Assembly (NCBI GenBank): GCA_000333855.2
Contig: CM007337.1
Location: 113,688-177,687, forward strand
Origin: Endotrypanum monterogeii
Lineage: Eukaryota; Euglenozoa; Kinetoplastea; Trypanosomatida; Trypanosomatidae
Direction: 5' to 3'
Length of the DNA: 64,000 bases
The notes under the pieces are model-generated. The model saw nothing but the letters and a program-made list of their open reading frames with translations, was not told the origin of the DNA and searched no databases. Positions 55,501 to 64,000 of this stretch are shown one piece after another; the stretch's first letter is position 1, and each line of letters opens with the position of its first letter. Position numbers and translations under genes: made by a program.

Positions 55501-58500
55501 CAGGACGACGCTCTTGCCGACGATGTGCCGCGCTTTGATGAAAGGATATGTATGCGGGGGCGCAGTGTACAGCTTCTCCATTGTGATCATAGTGGGTGAC
55601 GCAGAGGGGGTATTCCCTGGACTCAAGTGCTTTGTGGACGAGGAAGGTGTCCCCCCGCCGCTGCCGCTACTATATCTCGTACCAACAGGGTTGCTTCTCC
55701 CTTCTGGCTGAGAACCCGATCTCGCCTTCGCATCATACGACGAGGGCGCTATCACCTGCAGCGAGTCAGCTGCGTTGCGGCTCAGCACCACAAAAGCCGT
55801 GGCTGGCAACGTACTCGAATAAACACGCCTCAATAGGAACCAGTCACGCTGCTCCGTATGTGTTATGTGGTTGAAGATGGTCAGCTGACAAAGCGTCTCG
55901 CTGACATTCTGCGACGGCACAGCCGCAGCCCCGCCGCTGCGTTCAGGGGTGTGATAGAGTGTAGAGAACGTCTGGTTGTGCTTCTCTGCAGTCATGACCG
56001 CCGCGTCGGGACAGGTCCAGGTGAACTCGTAGCCGTACACCGAAAACAGCTCTGGGTAACGCGAAAAAGTATACTGCGGCGCACAAAAAGACAAGACGGC
56101 TGCAGCAGGGGCTGGTGGTGGTTGCGTTGGTACCGCGCTGTAGCTATCATCCCCACGGACAACGCCGCGGGGGCTGATAGCGAGAAACGCGGCATAACCC
56201 GGTCGCTCTACGCACATGCCACGGCGCACAAACTCCGGCCTTTTGGCCTCGACCTCCGCTCTCAGGGCAACAGGCGAGCCTCTCACGACATAGTTCACCA
56301 AAAGCAGCGATGCATCCCCCACCCCTGAAATGCGCAGTAGCCGCGCCTCATTCTCGTGCAGTAGAGTGTAGTTCATCTCCAGCGCGGTGTCAAGTTGCTC
56401 GTCATCCCAGTGATCGCTGTAACCGCGGCGCGCCGACTGTTGTGAAGCCCCCGCTGCATCCTTTGCAGGTGACAAAGACGCCCTGGGTGTATCTGACATC
56501 ACGCCTCCTTGGTTATCGCTCGCTGAACGATCTTCTCTCTCGATGAAGCGGCTACTGTCTGCCGCAGGAGCAGCGCCCCACTCGTAGGTGGCGGCACTAT
56601 CCAGCAGGGTGTCCTCCTGTTTCCGTGACCGCAGGTCCATACGGGTTCGCCTGCGCAGCACCATACTCTCGCCCACATTCGCCTTGTAATCATGCCGCGC
56701 GATCCAGAGCTGGTGGGAGACCGCATCCTCGAGCGGGTGCAGCTCCATCAAGAAATACTGCTGCTGACCTGTGTAATTGAAGGAATACCCGACGTCGGTT
56801 GCAAAACCGGCGACTGGTATAATGCGGCGGCGGCGGCGATGGCGGCGACGGAGAGTCTTCGCTGCATCTGCCGATGTAGATGCGTCATTGAGCACCCCGG
56901 GGAATGAGGCGTTGGTACGAATAAAGGCAATCTCTGTCAGAGAGGGCACATCAAAGACCTTTTCCTGGGGATACGACACGCCCTGCTGATGACGATGCTC
57001 GTGGAACACAACGTCCGGTGGCCGCTGGCATCGTCGAAGCGAGTACGCCTTCTGGACTGATGACACTAGGTTGCGGGCAGACCAAACGACATCACAGTAG
57101 TGATACGCCTCCACGCCACACGCCATCAACGCTGTCAACGGTCTACGAGCAGCAGCTGCATCCTCCAGCACCAGTGGACTCCCACCGTCCTCGGCGGTCG
57201 TAATGATACGCATCCCCTCCTGCTCCTCGACGGAAATGGTGCGCTCCACCAGGTACGGGGGATGCTGCGCCGAGGCGCAAGGCGGCACGTACCACTCATC
57301 CACCTCATCCTTACGCACCGCACGCGGCGGCACGAGCAGCACACAACTCTCCTCCGTGTAAATGGGGGCAAAGGATGGAACTACCGGAGCGGGTGGGAAG
57401 GCGACTACATCAATCCGATACTCAACGTGTGTCTCCGGGCACTGTGATGTGTAGGGGAAGACACGAACTTCCCCATCGATGACAACGGACAGCGCAAGCA
57501 AGTCGCCGGGATCCTGGACCACATACTCGAGGGTACCACTCGGAAGGGTGCGCTGAACGTTGGGTACGTCGTCGGTGTCCAGCTCCGCCGTCATGCGTTC
57601 ATCTACTGAAAGCACATGAACTGGAGAGCGCCAACGCCAGTAACCCTTGGGTGCATCACCACTCAAAACATCTCTGCTGCGGCGGCGGCGACCAACGTCG
57701 CCGTGAAAAGTTGGGTCCTGCTGCTCCGGCGCAGAGACGGATGTGGAAGAAGCTACGAATGGCGTTGTCGGTTCTGCGAGAACGCGCGGAGCCGATACCA
57801 CCCAGCGGCGTGCATGCATAGGGAGCTGTATAGTCATCATATGCGGGTAGCTTGCCAGACGACGTACGACCAGCAGTGGGCGAGAACGCACCTCCACAAC
57901 AAAAAATGCAGACGGCGTCGACTCGCCACTCGAGGACGCCGGAACCACCCTAGTGTACAGTGGATCCAAGTTTTCCTCTGGGATGAGCTGTTCATCACGC
58001 ACGAGAACTCGTGCCACCCACGCCACCTCGTACACGCCACGAAAACTTAGGCGTAAAGATCCATGCACCTCGCTGGCGTCGCGCTGCACATCGGGGACCG
58101 CTACACACACAGGGGGTGAGGAGCTGTCCTCCCTCGATTCTTCCCTCAACGTGTCTGACGCGCTGCTGCGCCTCTCGCAACTGTAGTAGCCTTCTCGGGC
58201 GGCCTCCGCGGGCCGCACAGGGTCGGCGAGCCACGTCGTGTTCGGGATGGTCACCCCCAGCTTTGGCTCCACTCGCATCCGCATCAGTAGTTCCCGCAGT
58301 ACAAGCGCTGAGACGTCTTGTTGCTCCCCGCACGATGTCGTCGGTCCAGTGGTTGTGATGTGGCTCTGCACTGCCCACAAGTCGCGCTCCTCAAGAATGA
58401 CAGGGTCGCAGACATCATCGACGTCGCGCACCACGTAAGCCAAAAGATTGTGGCCAAGAAAAAGCGTTACCGGTACGTTGCCAACATCCCCATCCCCGCC

Positions 58501-60717
58501 TGTGCGATTGACGTCCCCGTTCGTTCTCACTCCGTGCATGTACGGGTTGGCCATAACACGGGTGGCTTGCTGCGGCAGTGGCTGATCGTGTAGCGGCGTG
58601 TTTTCCCAGTAGCCGTAGTACGATAAGGGCCTCCGGTGACGAGCAGCGGTGCTGCTGCTCGGGACCCCGCCCACCAAGCGGTGCCCAGTACCACCCGGCC
58701 CCCCCGCATTGGCATCATTCGTGCTCATGTTTTTGCCAACCTCTGAGGAGAGTGAGGCACTGAGCAGGGGGTGCAGTGGGTAGTAAGGGTCTAAGGCGGC
58801 CATCACGGCATCACGCGCCGTCGTGACGTTCGTTAGCCGCATGAGCCGGCGAAACCCGAAATGCAGCGCAGGGCGGACAGGCGGCAGAGCCCATGAGCGA
58901 TTGATGGGTAGACGAAGGACAAATCGGCCGTGCGCCACGCGCTCAGTCGATGCAGCGAAGACCGTTGGCCAGGACACCGCCTCGATCGCGCTGGGGCTCT
59001 GAGAAGGTAGGTGCTCCCCCTTTTCTCCACCCGCTGCACCGACCTCGTTGGCGAGAAGTGCTGACGCAAGCGGGCGGCGTGATATGCGTACGGAGATGTC
59101 GTAGCGCACGTTGGGCTCGACAATAAAGAACGGACTGGCCGCAGAGCCCAAAGAGGAGCGGGTGCTGCGAGAGGTGGCCTTCGCATAAGCACCACCGTCG
59201 TCGGTGTCGATGCGACTTGATGTATGTTGCACCGGCAACAGCCGTGAGTGCCGCAAGATGTGGGACCAATATTCAGGTGAAGTGCTGAAATTCCTACGCC
59301 CGCCTTCCCTGGCTACATGACCTTCACGCTCATCAGGCCCAGACCCCTCCTCTCCCTTCTCGACTACACGCCTTACTGTCCATGTTACAAGTGAAGCCGG
59401 AGCTACTGGTGGGGTGACGTCAAAGGAAACAGCGAAATCCACGGTGCCATCCGCGCCACGAACTCGGCGAACATGCGGTGGTTTCACGGACTGACGCATA
59501 TGAGTGCTGCGGAAGCCGTTCGATGATGTTGGCAGTCCGCAGTGAGAGCCGAGTCCTACGACACTAATCGGTGGCAGCACATCCCGCTGCAGTCGAAGGA
59601 TCGGCATCACCGTCACAATGTGTGGACACTTGCACTTGAGCACGCGGCTTGTGATGCGAAGCTGAATGTCGGCATCAGCCCCCAGCAACCCCTCTCCCAC
59701 CATGTTATCCGTCTCCCCTAGGACGTCGGCCTCTGGGGCAACAGTGACGGTATCAGTCCGTGGCTCGGCCGCCACCTTCACGGAGGTCGGCTTCGGGTGT
59801 GCCGTGTATTCGTTGCTCAACCTGCCGCTCCCACTCCCCGAGAGCGATGGAGAAGAGTCAAGTAACTTGAGGAGCGTCGATGGGGTCAAAGCACCCGTGA
59901 CCAACACCAGTACATCACCATCCCCGTCATTGTGCTCGGCCACATCCACGTCTGTTAATGTGTAGTCCACGTCATAGACACGCCGGCGGCCCCACGTATC
60001 CGCGATAAGGGCCCGCTCTTGTGGGAAGAGATCCCTCTTCTCCTCTGCACTTAGCACCTGGAAGGGTGAGGCCTGGAGCAGCTCCTGAAGGAAATCATCA
60101 AACAACTCCAAGTCGCGCAGCAGCGTGCCATCGAACCTGTACTGACAGCAAAGGCTGAGCTTCAGTGTCAGGCCCACCGGCAGCGAAAGCGTGTACGGCG
60201 TAAGTAGCTCAGAGGAAGTGAAGGAGCCACTAGCCCACGCCAGGGAAGACCGGGGACAAGCGAAGTCCACCCCGCACATGGAGGTGGTTAAATCCGCCTG
60301 CGCTGCATTCATAGAATACTTCTTATCCGATGCTGCACCCTGATCAAGGGTGGAGAGACCCGCACGGCGGCCCCCATCACGCGCGTGTTTCACGGCGACA
60401 GCGATCTCCTCGTCTGTCGGCACAGCCACAGACAAATCACCACGAGCACTGGGCAGTACTTCAAACGTGTATGGGGCTCCGAATACCCGATCGTTCAGCT
60501 CCTCTAGATTGGCGTACACATGAGTGGAGTCCCCATCGCCATGGTGTTCCCAGTGCTGTGAAGAGATTTCCCGCGGGACGGCGGCGTTCACTGAGAACGG
60601 GACCCATCCACGGCTGCAACTGCACAGAAGCCAAAGCAGCAAAAGGCAGGGGAATAGCTTTGGTAAGAAACCATGCCCCCGTCGACCTGCGAGGATACTA
60701 TCCGTCGATAAAAGCAT
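49576..60717 (-). CDS. Giant secretory-pathway membrane protein, 3713 residues
   Basis: The longest gene here. The frame extends to a GTG at 60732, but the first ATG at 60717 (MLLSTDSILAG) follows a strong splice signal. Residues about 15-45 contain a basic stretch and a hydrophobic core (FPCLLLLWLLCSC), which reads as a signal peptide. About 3550 residues with many beta-strand-like segments, paired cysteines and NxS/T sites follow, suggesting a lumenal or extracellular ectodomain. Some blocks have an immunoglobulin-like or PKD-like rhythm (for example ELFICGDTATLQAVPIP with VGQWEVVS, and GSTVLIEGLETPGLYTIVHT), but I cannot name the fold. Low-complexity Ser/Gly inserts interrupt it. The last 112 residues hold four hydrophobic segments at about 3606-3634, 3654-3673, 3677-3691 and 3695-3711, ending at the C-terminus with no cytosolic domain. 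Large pore-membrane or ER proteins are possible comparisons; none is established. Confidence 0.87.
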   Translation of the reverse strand: MLLSTDSILAGRRGHGFLPKLFPCLLLLWLLCSCSRGWVPFSVNAAVPREISSQHWEHHGDGDSTHVYANLEELNDRVFGAPYTFEVLPSARGDLSVAVPTDEEIAVAVKHARDGGRRAGLSTLDQGAASDKKYSMNAAQADLTTSMCGVDFACPRSSLAWASGSFTSSELLTPYTLSLPVGLTLKLSLCCQYRFDGTLLRDLELFDDFLQELLQASPFQVLSAEEKRDLFPQERALIADTWGRRRVYDVDYTLTDVDVAEHNDGDGDVLVLVTGALTPSTLLKLLDSSPSLSGSGSGRLSNEYTAHPKPTSVKVAAEPRTDTVTVAPEADVLGETDNMVGEGLLGADADIQLRITSRVLKCKCPHIVTVMPILRLQRDVLPPISVVGLGSHCGLPTSSNGFRSTHMRQSVKPPHVRRVRGADGTVDFAVSFDVTPPVAPASLVTWTVRRVVEKGEEGSGPDEREGHVAREGGRRNFSTSPEYWSHILRHSRLLPVQHTSSRIDTDDGGAYAKATSRSTRSSLGSAASPFFIVEPNVRYDISVRISRRPLASALLANEVGAAGGEKGEHLPSQSPSAIEAVSWPTVFAASTERVAHGRFVLRLPINRSWALPPVRPALHFGFRRLMRLTNVTTARDAVMAALDPYYPLHPLLSASLSSEVGKNMSTNDANAGGPGGTGHRLVGGVPSSSTAARHRRPLSYYGYWENTPLHDQPLPQQATRVMANPYMHGVRTNGDVNRTGGDGDVGNVPVTLFLGHNLLAYVVRDVDDVCDPVILEERDLWAVQSHITTTGPTTSCGEQQDVSALVLRELLMRMRVEPKLGVTIPNTTWLADPVRPAEAAREGYYSCERRSSASDTLREESREDSSSPPVCVAVPDVQRDASEVHGSLRLSFRGVYEVAWVARVLVRDEQLIPEENLDPLYTRVVPASSSGESTPSAFFVVEVRSRPLLVVRRLASYPHMMTIQLPMHARRWVVSAPRVLAEPTTPFVASSTSVSAPEQQDPTFHGDVGRRRRSRDVLSGDAPKGYWRWRSPVHVLSVDERMTAELDTDDVPNVQRTLPSGTLEYVVQDPGDLLALSVVIDGEVRVFPYTSQCPETHVEYRIDVVAFPPAPVVPSFAPIYTEESCVLLVPPRAVRKDEVDEWYVPPCASAQHPPYLVERTISVEEQEGMRIITTAEDGGSPLVLEDAAAARRPLTALMACGVEAYHYCDVVWSARNLVSSVQKAYSLRRCQRPPDVVFHEHRHQQGVSYPQEKVFDVPSLTEIAFIRTNASFPGVLNDASTSADAAKTLRRRHRRRRRIIPVAGFATDVGYSFNYTGQQQYFLMELHPLEDAVSHQLWIARHDYKANVGESMVLRRRTRMDLRSRKQEDTLLDSAATYEWGAAPAADSSRFIEREDRSASDNQGGVMSDTPRASLSPAKDAAGASQQSARRGYSDHWDDEQLDTALEMNYTLLHENEARLLRISGVGDASLLLVNYVVRGSPVALRAEVEAKRPEFVRRGMCVERPGYAAFLAISPRGVVRGDDSYSAVPTQPPPAPAAAVLSFCAPQYTFSRYPELFSVYGYEFTWTCPDAAVMTAEKHNQTFSTLYHTPERSGGAAAVPSQNVSETLCQLTIFNHITHTEQRDWFLLRRVYSSTLPATAFVVLSRNAADSLQVIAPSSYDAKARSGSQPEGRSNPVGTRYSSGSGGGTPSSSTKHLSPGNTPSASPTMITMEKLYTAPPHTYPFIKARHIVGKSVVLHVDAPSDPDVGQWAIKSVIPAAPTTVGLQVIIDKVEFRLLPHHPAAVVRRGGGSTVLIEGLETPGLYTIVHTLPDPEHPNVCPQVTLTEVLDVFHAQVITKELFICGDTATLQAVPIPREIAHEFVGQWEVVSLATDTNTVLTAGDNFTGIHFDHGTQAETLVRGLPFGVVTVRWAVYRLLPPSVEAASTQFYSTVSAEGLKGAGVSGGDSPTDSTVTPQDRILVDYDTVEVFVLTENLPSHRLVTLADHATVLTTSSTENWRLELGKEISRVAGTAVSDVDVQVRMRFRSIHNDTHNAAQDFDFSSEDFAGAGSTAHSVFRTYMGLHPRPGSGVLLLERLPVGTVYLYYDIVPSRHVFGRMKGHTCTLKKYYEVERVSAYLTATTSMDHECDGYTGRGRITLCLHTEEARDTESNGPKVKTKRDRMSTPSKRPPSHASREDTQYWQRQVRLIDPAALEDTIKRGAREVERLSGGQCATPWWVSPTTRWSNASYTSAAAPTSFPGRCVSFTVKSGRHLSAYEVSQPLFLAVPRPPSLLSTPTVSATAGLYADRMESSSTESGAGETMGVCPFQGDFISTRVIDGAPGVEAGVTASASGAGQGDGRGSASSAGSRFGVSQRFQIGLPHNLSEAAFSFASAVFGRNGRASGDDTREGGSSSSSGGGGDDYDAWGIRYLSVLHPISLRRANETMRPMVGLRGAPDDVTYEVSISGHTKSLDTLASVPGNKEPEAVVLLRLDLSQPSKLGGFAVSPDAVSETASIGRRGTTTMSSETMRGALPAGMSTARSTGEEAPAFGVERHSLLHKCVEGTLRGADVLQYWTETNRPDGRVDLTAQEWLNYTFAVRDAPVPCDVLFGSLDHLIPQSHADNSPTTSFSFSSTEGGVQRIQGVEAQQRAAFPQEALPSSQQGRRPQAYISLTEMELQVDRIRHQRQWTTDGIEVTGLPADLQSALRHRRVTTSQLHAIEAVRQAQQQADEAALAEQTQRHQQHQDRSASNHLTPTERLTNVLRAYRGLAQGSEVAVLRLRLPFLQSFAVPYDLFLRAVLHKDVLCGTAIDPPPSITDPAVQPTVTNPHSLVSFSRLEVRDVAPVLAAYPPVVTQCEVEGDMPVLTFELTGANFAQTAFSPDAVTLEEVPNPALSGHVASHHPEVGLTACIEEMRRGMNAVVEAGSRKRLYLQLRKCATFKMLSPQEYNEVQESEGLLRRLHLPRYLRVTVRDAIRPDSFLVPSSRVRGGGAPAWRWFPGSELPNNVTATSTDASVVVEVRPTLVRLHLHSSASMEKRETTPTAVAAEVRVDRGRLGQESGGWWGLGGRGINALPRDSAQAAATTPAQPAEPIFLPSPARSLLLCEADLRRYGFQLGIELIGDTWTSQVGEDGDKKGPRLGDTSHGVTAADDGHQTHTSLPRQRSPANMALLNGFSVVEHHTLDSGHHLYLKGGGVYRSHFLNYLFSELLSDPSVLEGHRFVHRYNETFVSITVPPLSVYAPSARRHGYRGGEWVSGRGRHVGVAGAEGASGERTTGSGSDEQRMKAAGSRRGITSTSSGAIPLVRPFSKVEEILFAVPGIATQCRGCLLADRTFFVAGDLTGVWSVSAIPDAGVSAGATSTRSSIPGTSASSKAGGAATVPQSSLNDRGHTRPLIIPWGSATSVPQYWHMDWVCPGAAHRALEHLAAELSGRSDGAGVFVTMDLVLYRLRSVDGKPLPTAQRPMVLLSSFPLEVKDVLQRNRARARRVGAGAGQTILAAPLALSVNKTVAYAAYAQLSEDTSRLRRRSPTTLDYHRDDRNTGGLLALNASVFLKVCTRLGGTVSDGARTCMVVSISDALLTVEEPQVVMSPTSWTWLLLGGKGSVSGAAEASYRTSASPVSLVVLLHHALMTFLVHDLLAFLGVVVVTAPLGTDPARLESLIEDQRRAHVAFTSIAFLIFCLLYAYAPSLTWVGVCLMVWLLSMYHRGGLGLLCLFVASVFYMNYLM

Positions 60718-60766
60718 TTCGAGCGCGTCCACGAGTTGACGGTTGCGAGATCCTCAGAGAACTCAA

Positions 60767-60806
60767 CTGCACCCCAGGGAGGAGGGGAAGGAAGGGAAGG
60801 GGAAAC
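60767..60806 (-). promoter_or_regulatory. Predicted splice acceptor of giant membrane protein gene
   Basis: The minus strand has a long pyrimidine tract (forward about 60777-60806) followed by GTGCAG, with AG at forward 60767-60768. This is about 50 bases upstream of the ATG at 60717 and supports that start. Confidence 0.6.
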
Positions 60807-60895
60807 AGACGGGATGGAGATGCGCAAGGGCGAGTGTCTCAGATAAAACACAAAGATGAAGGAGAAACCGAAATGCAGCCTTAGACTCACCCAAC

Positions 60896-60931
<36 letters not shown>

Positions 60932-63716
60932 GCGAGACGATCGCGCAGAGAACAAAAAAAAAAAAGAAATGGGTGAATGAATGAGAGGGAGGGGGCAAAG
61001 GGATGCGGATCTGGGTTAAAACGAAACGTCTGCACGTGTCGGGGGGAGGCAGTGGGGAGGAGGGCGCAACAAGAGGAGGAAAAACGAGACGGTGGACGGT
61101 AATGCTGACCACAACGACGCAAGGATCACCAGACAGAAACACGTATATTACAAATATGTCTTATCGCGTGAACAACCAATATTAACGAACGGAAAAGACA
61201 AACACACAAACACACACAGAGAGAGCGGAAATTCGAGAAACAAAATGTGTGTGAGGAAAAAATAAAATTGGGATTTGACCACAGTAGCTGCGAGCGGCTG
61301 GGGCCCTGCAGACTTCTTTTGTGGACCCTACAATCACTTCTTCCAACGGTATTGCTTAAATATATATATATATGTGTGTGTGTGTTTGGGGGAGCCCCTT
61401 ATCCTATAGGATGTATTCTGGTCCAATATTATCAGCTGTAGTCGGTGTGAGGCACTATTTCTTGGTGTGTGATAGAAAACTAAAAGAAATGCGTACCATA
61501 CACAAGGCAGAGACAGAGGTGAGGGTGAGGGTGACACAGCGGCCAAGCTGCTTCCTCACTCTGCGCCTCCTGGCTTTGGATCAGGCTACACAGCGGTGAC
61601 CTCAGCGTTTCTTTTTTATGCTTTTAGTGTGGCCAAGAAAGAGACAGTCTGGTCAAATGAAGGCGAGAAACACACCAGAACCACCACCAACCTCCTCCTC
61701 CTCTTGATGTTCACGTCCTCCTCTCCCTCTGATCTGGCTGCGCTCGTTCTGCTTCTACAGTCTCTAAAAAAATATGTGTGTGTGTTTTTGAATATGTAGC
61801 TACACACCGATGCACGCACGCGGTAGACGCCTATCGAAATGTGGTGGTGGTTTCCCCTGTAACTGAGAGGAGATTTTTGCTTTGAACGAGTTCATTTGCG
61901 TTCCCCACCATCATCGTCAGTGTATGCGAAGCAATCGATGAGAGAAAGCCATTTTTTTTTTTTGAAAAAGATAAGAAAAATATGAACGAGTGGGGAATTT
62001 GTGCAAGGTGTGTGTGTGTGTGTGTGCCGCCGCGGTATACACGCCCCATTTGCCATCACCACCCCGTCACATTCACACAGACAATGGTGAAGCGAAAAAA
62101 AAAAATACAAACAACAAAAAAGAAAAGAGGACAGAAGGAAAAAGAGGCAAACAAAATGGGTAAAGACTGAAAATGCATAAACAGAACGCATAACGTTATC
62201 CTCCTGGGTAGCGAAGATGCCGAGGGCAGGGGGCGGGAGCAGACAGCCGCAGAGAAATCAATCTTATCCCTCTTCAAACCTTTCGTCTGTACTTCGATCA
62301 AGAACCTAACGAAACCACTTGCGTTCCCTTCCCTGTTCCCGCCGTGCCCCCCCCCCGAGAACTATCGGCGTGATGCCAAGTACGGGTTGGCATGTCGAAC
62401 AACGGTGGCCACAGCACGCATTCCCTCTGGGGAGTGGGGGGATGTCAGAGACTTCCTCCCCCGGTCGCCACTCGGCAGGGTGAGGGTGAGAAAGACTCGA
62501 GTGGCTTTGAAGCATCGACCACTGCTCCAAACAGGTGCAGATGAGATCCCTCGTGCAAGTCGCCCCGCCGCTCCCCCACGCACACAGACAGACCCACACA
62601 CCATCACCACCCAGTGTTCGACTACTGATATCGGCACACAAATCGCTCACATTAGCACACGGTATACAAAGCTCACCCCCGGTCCAAACCCAAAATAGGT
62701 TTGCCATTGGCACGGAGCGGACGCGAAAGGGGAGGCGGAGCTGTGTGTCTTTCCTTCAAAAGTGTGGAGCACATGCCCCCCCCCTCCCCCTCCCCTCACG
62801 GTACACCAGACCTAGACAAGTCTGCGGTCACTAAGGAGAGATGGGGGCACGCAGAGAGGAGTAGACAAAGCATAATAGCGAAGAAAAGCATACAACCAGC
62901 CAGCGGGTTCACCACAGACGCTCATGGAAAGGAAAAAAAAAGATAGGAGCACATGCGCAACGTTTCCTGATGCTCAAAAAAACAAAAATCGAAATCGTGT
63001 GTGTGTGGGGTGGGGGGGGGGGATAGTTATCACCGACGAAGGGCCACCGAAATATACAAATGACCATGCAAACTAAATTATAAACACTATCGGCGCACGC
63101 ACGCACACACATACAGTGGGAAAAAAAAAAGATACTTTTGTAAAAAAAAGATCGAATTGCAAATAGAGTGTGTCTGAAGAAGGTGATGGAGTCCGCAGAC
63201 AGCTGATTTGGGCTGGAAGGGGGGGGGAAGGCCATCCATCCGCGTATTGATCAGAGAGGTCACCAGCAGTGTCAGTCCCATCACCCGGATCGCCTATCAC
63301 TGTAAACCACTATGCACGCCCGGGCGCCCTCACTCCCGCCCCATCCCTCCACTGAGTTGGTGAGTGAAGGATGTGAAGTCGTGGGGAAGAGAGCTGTAAA
63401 CGCTCAGGGCTGTGTGTGCGCGTGAGTTACATTTCGTTTCTTCGTCTATTTTTTTTTTGAAAAAAAAAACCCCGAAGGAGCAATTTAATGAAAAGACAAA
63501 TATAAAATACAAAATACATAAAAATATGCATATATATATAGATATATATATATATATGAAAAAAAGATCATATAGAAGGGAAAACCCTCAGACAGATGAG
63601 TCCAGATGAATAGAGACAACGGCACTAATAACACAACACGCTTGAAGGAAAAGAGGGGGGAACACACCAAAGTCGACTGAAAAAATGACACACGCACACA
63701 TACACACACGTTTCTG

Positions 63717-63756
<40 letters not shown>

Positions 63757-64000
63757 TACATGTATCTGGGGTGTATATATGCGATCACTGAGCCCCTCTT
63801 CTTTTTTTTCTGACCTTTCTTCTCAGCGCTCAATTCCCCGCAGAGCACAGAAGAAAAGCTAGTCGATACCATCCAGCGTACCCTGATGCTGCTGAACTGC
63901 ACCCCGGGGCATCATTCGGCTTCATTTCTCGCATTCCCCCTCTCGATCTCGCATACACGCGCTCGCGGAAGTTGGCTCAGATTGCACGCTCATACAAGGA
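60807..64000. other. 3.2-kb non-coding region, possible strand-switch
   Basis: No supported gene on either strand. It contains (CA)n at about 60898-60928, (TA)n at about 61360-61373, (GT)n at about 62009-62026, a G run at about 63015-63022, (TA)n at about 63532-63557 and 63721-63753, and many A runs. The minus-strand gene array has its most upstream visible member just left of it. The region may be a divergent strand-switch or simply a long intergenic gap. Confidence 0.5.
63795..63830 (+). promoter_or_regulatory. Plus-strand polypyrimidine tract and AG
   Basis: A pyrimidine-rich stretch on the plus strand (CCTCTTCTTTTTTTTCTGACC and on) ends in TTCTCAG near 63828. It has the form of a trans-splice acceptor for a plus-strand gene, but no coding start is seen in the 170 bases left in the window. 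It may be chance. Confidence 0.3.

Noticed and set aside
1..64000. tRNA, rRNA, intact retroposon or transposase genes
   Set aside because: None recognised by eye; a covariance-model and repeat-library search would be needed to exclude short or degenerate ones.

Overview
The window looks like nuclear DNA of a trypanosomatid, most likely Leishmania or a close relative. Every convincing gene lies on the minus strand in one head-to-tail run with no introns. Coding DNA is GC-rich. The gaps between genes are long and full of (GT)n, (CA)n, (TA)n, poly-purine and poly-G tracts. Upstream of several ATGs the minus strand carries a polypyrimidine tract followed by the first AG, the usual layout for spliced-leader trans-splicing of a polycistronic transcript. 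Several of the longest open frames begin at TTG or GTG. In those cases I moved the start to the first in-frame ATG, which usually falls just after a plausible splice acceptor.

Layout, left to right; transcription runs right to left. 1-449: copy A of a near-perfect direct repeat. 0.9-3.4 kb: EF-hand protein with an N-myristoylation signal. 4.8-5.6 kb: NPSN-type Qb-SNARE. 6.8-7.1 kb: copy 1 of a 321-bp inverted repeat. 7.2-8.5 kb, perhaps to 9.7 kb: relic of a membrane-anchored STE/MEKK-like protein kinase. 9.7-12.7 kb: no gene found. 12.7-15.45 kb: RING-H2 protein whose RING is split by a frameshift. 15.55-15.98 kb: copy B of the direct repeat. 19.5-22.7 kb: FHA plus tandem-BRCT protein resembling NBS1/nibrin. 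24.3-24.6 kb: copy 2 of the inverted repeat. 24.7-26.4 kb: EFM5/EEF1AKMT1-type lysine methyltransferase with a long coiled-coil extension. 27.9-31.9 kb: 1327-residue low-complexity protein. 33.6-34.85 kb: a doubled segment around ten Ns, best read as unmerged contig ends. 34.9-40.1 kb: 1724-residue coiled-coil/Ser-rich protein. 41.6-46.4 kb: 1578-residue protein of unknown function. 47.7-48.7 kb: J-domain membrane protein with a mitochondrial-like presequence. 49.6-60.7 kb: 3713-residue secretory-pathway membrane protein. 60.8-64 kb: non-coding sequence ending in a plus-strand polypyrimidine/AG signal that could mark a switch of coding strand.

The genes do not form one pathway, as expected where transcription units group unrelated genes. 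The parts most worth a second look are the NBS1-like protein, the broken receptor-like kinase, the frameshifted RING gene beside a 15.5-kb-spaced direct repeat, the inverted-repeat pair and the false-looking duplication at the N gap. No tRNA, rRNA, CRISPR array or intact transposase was recognised by eye.
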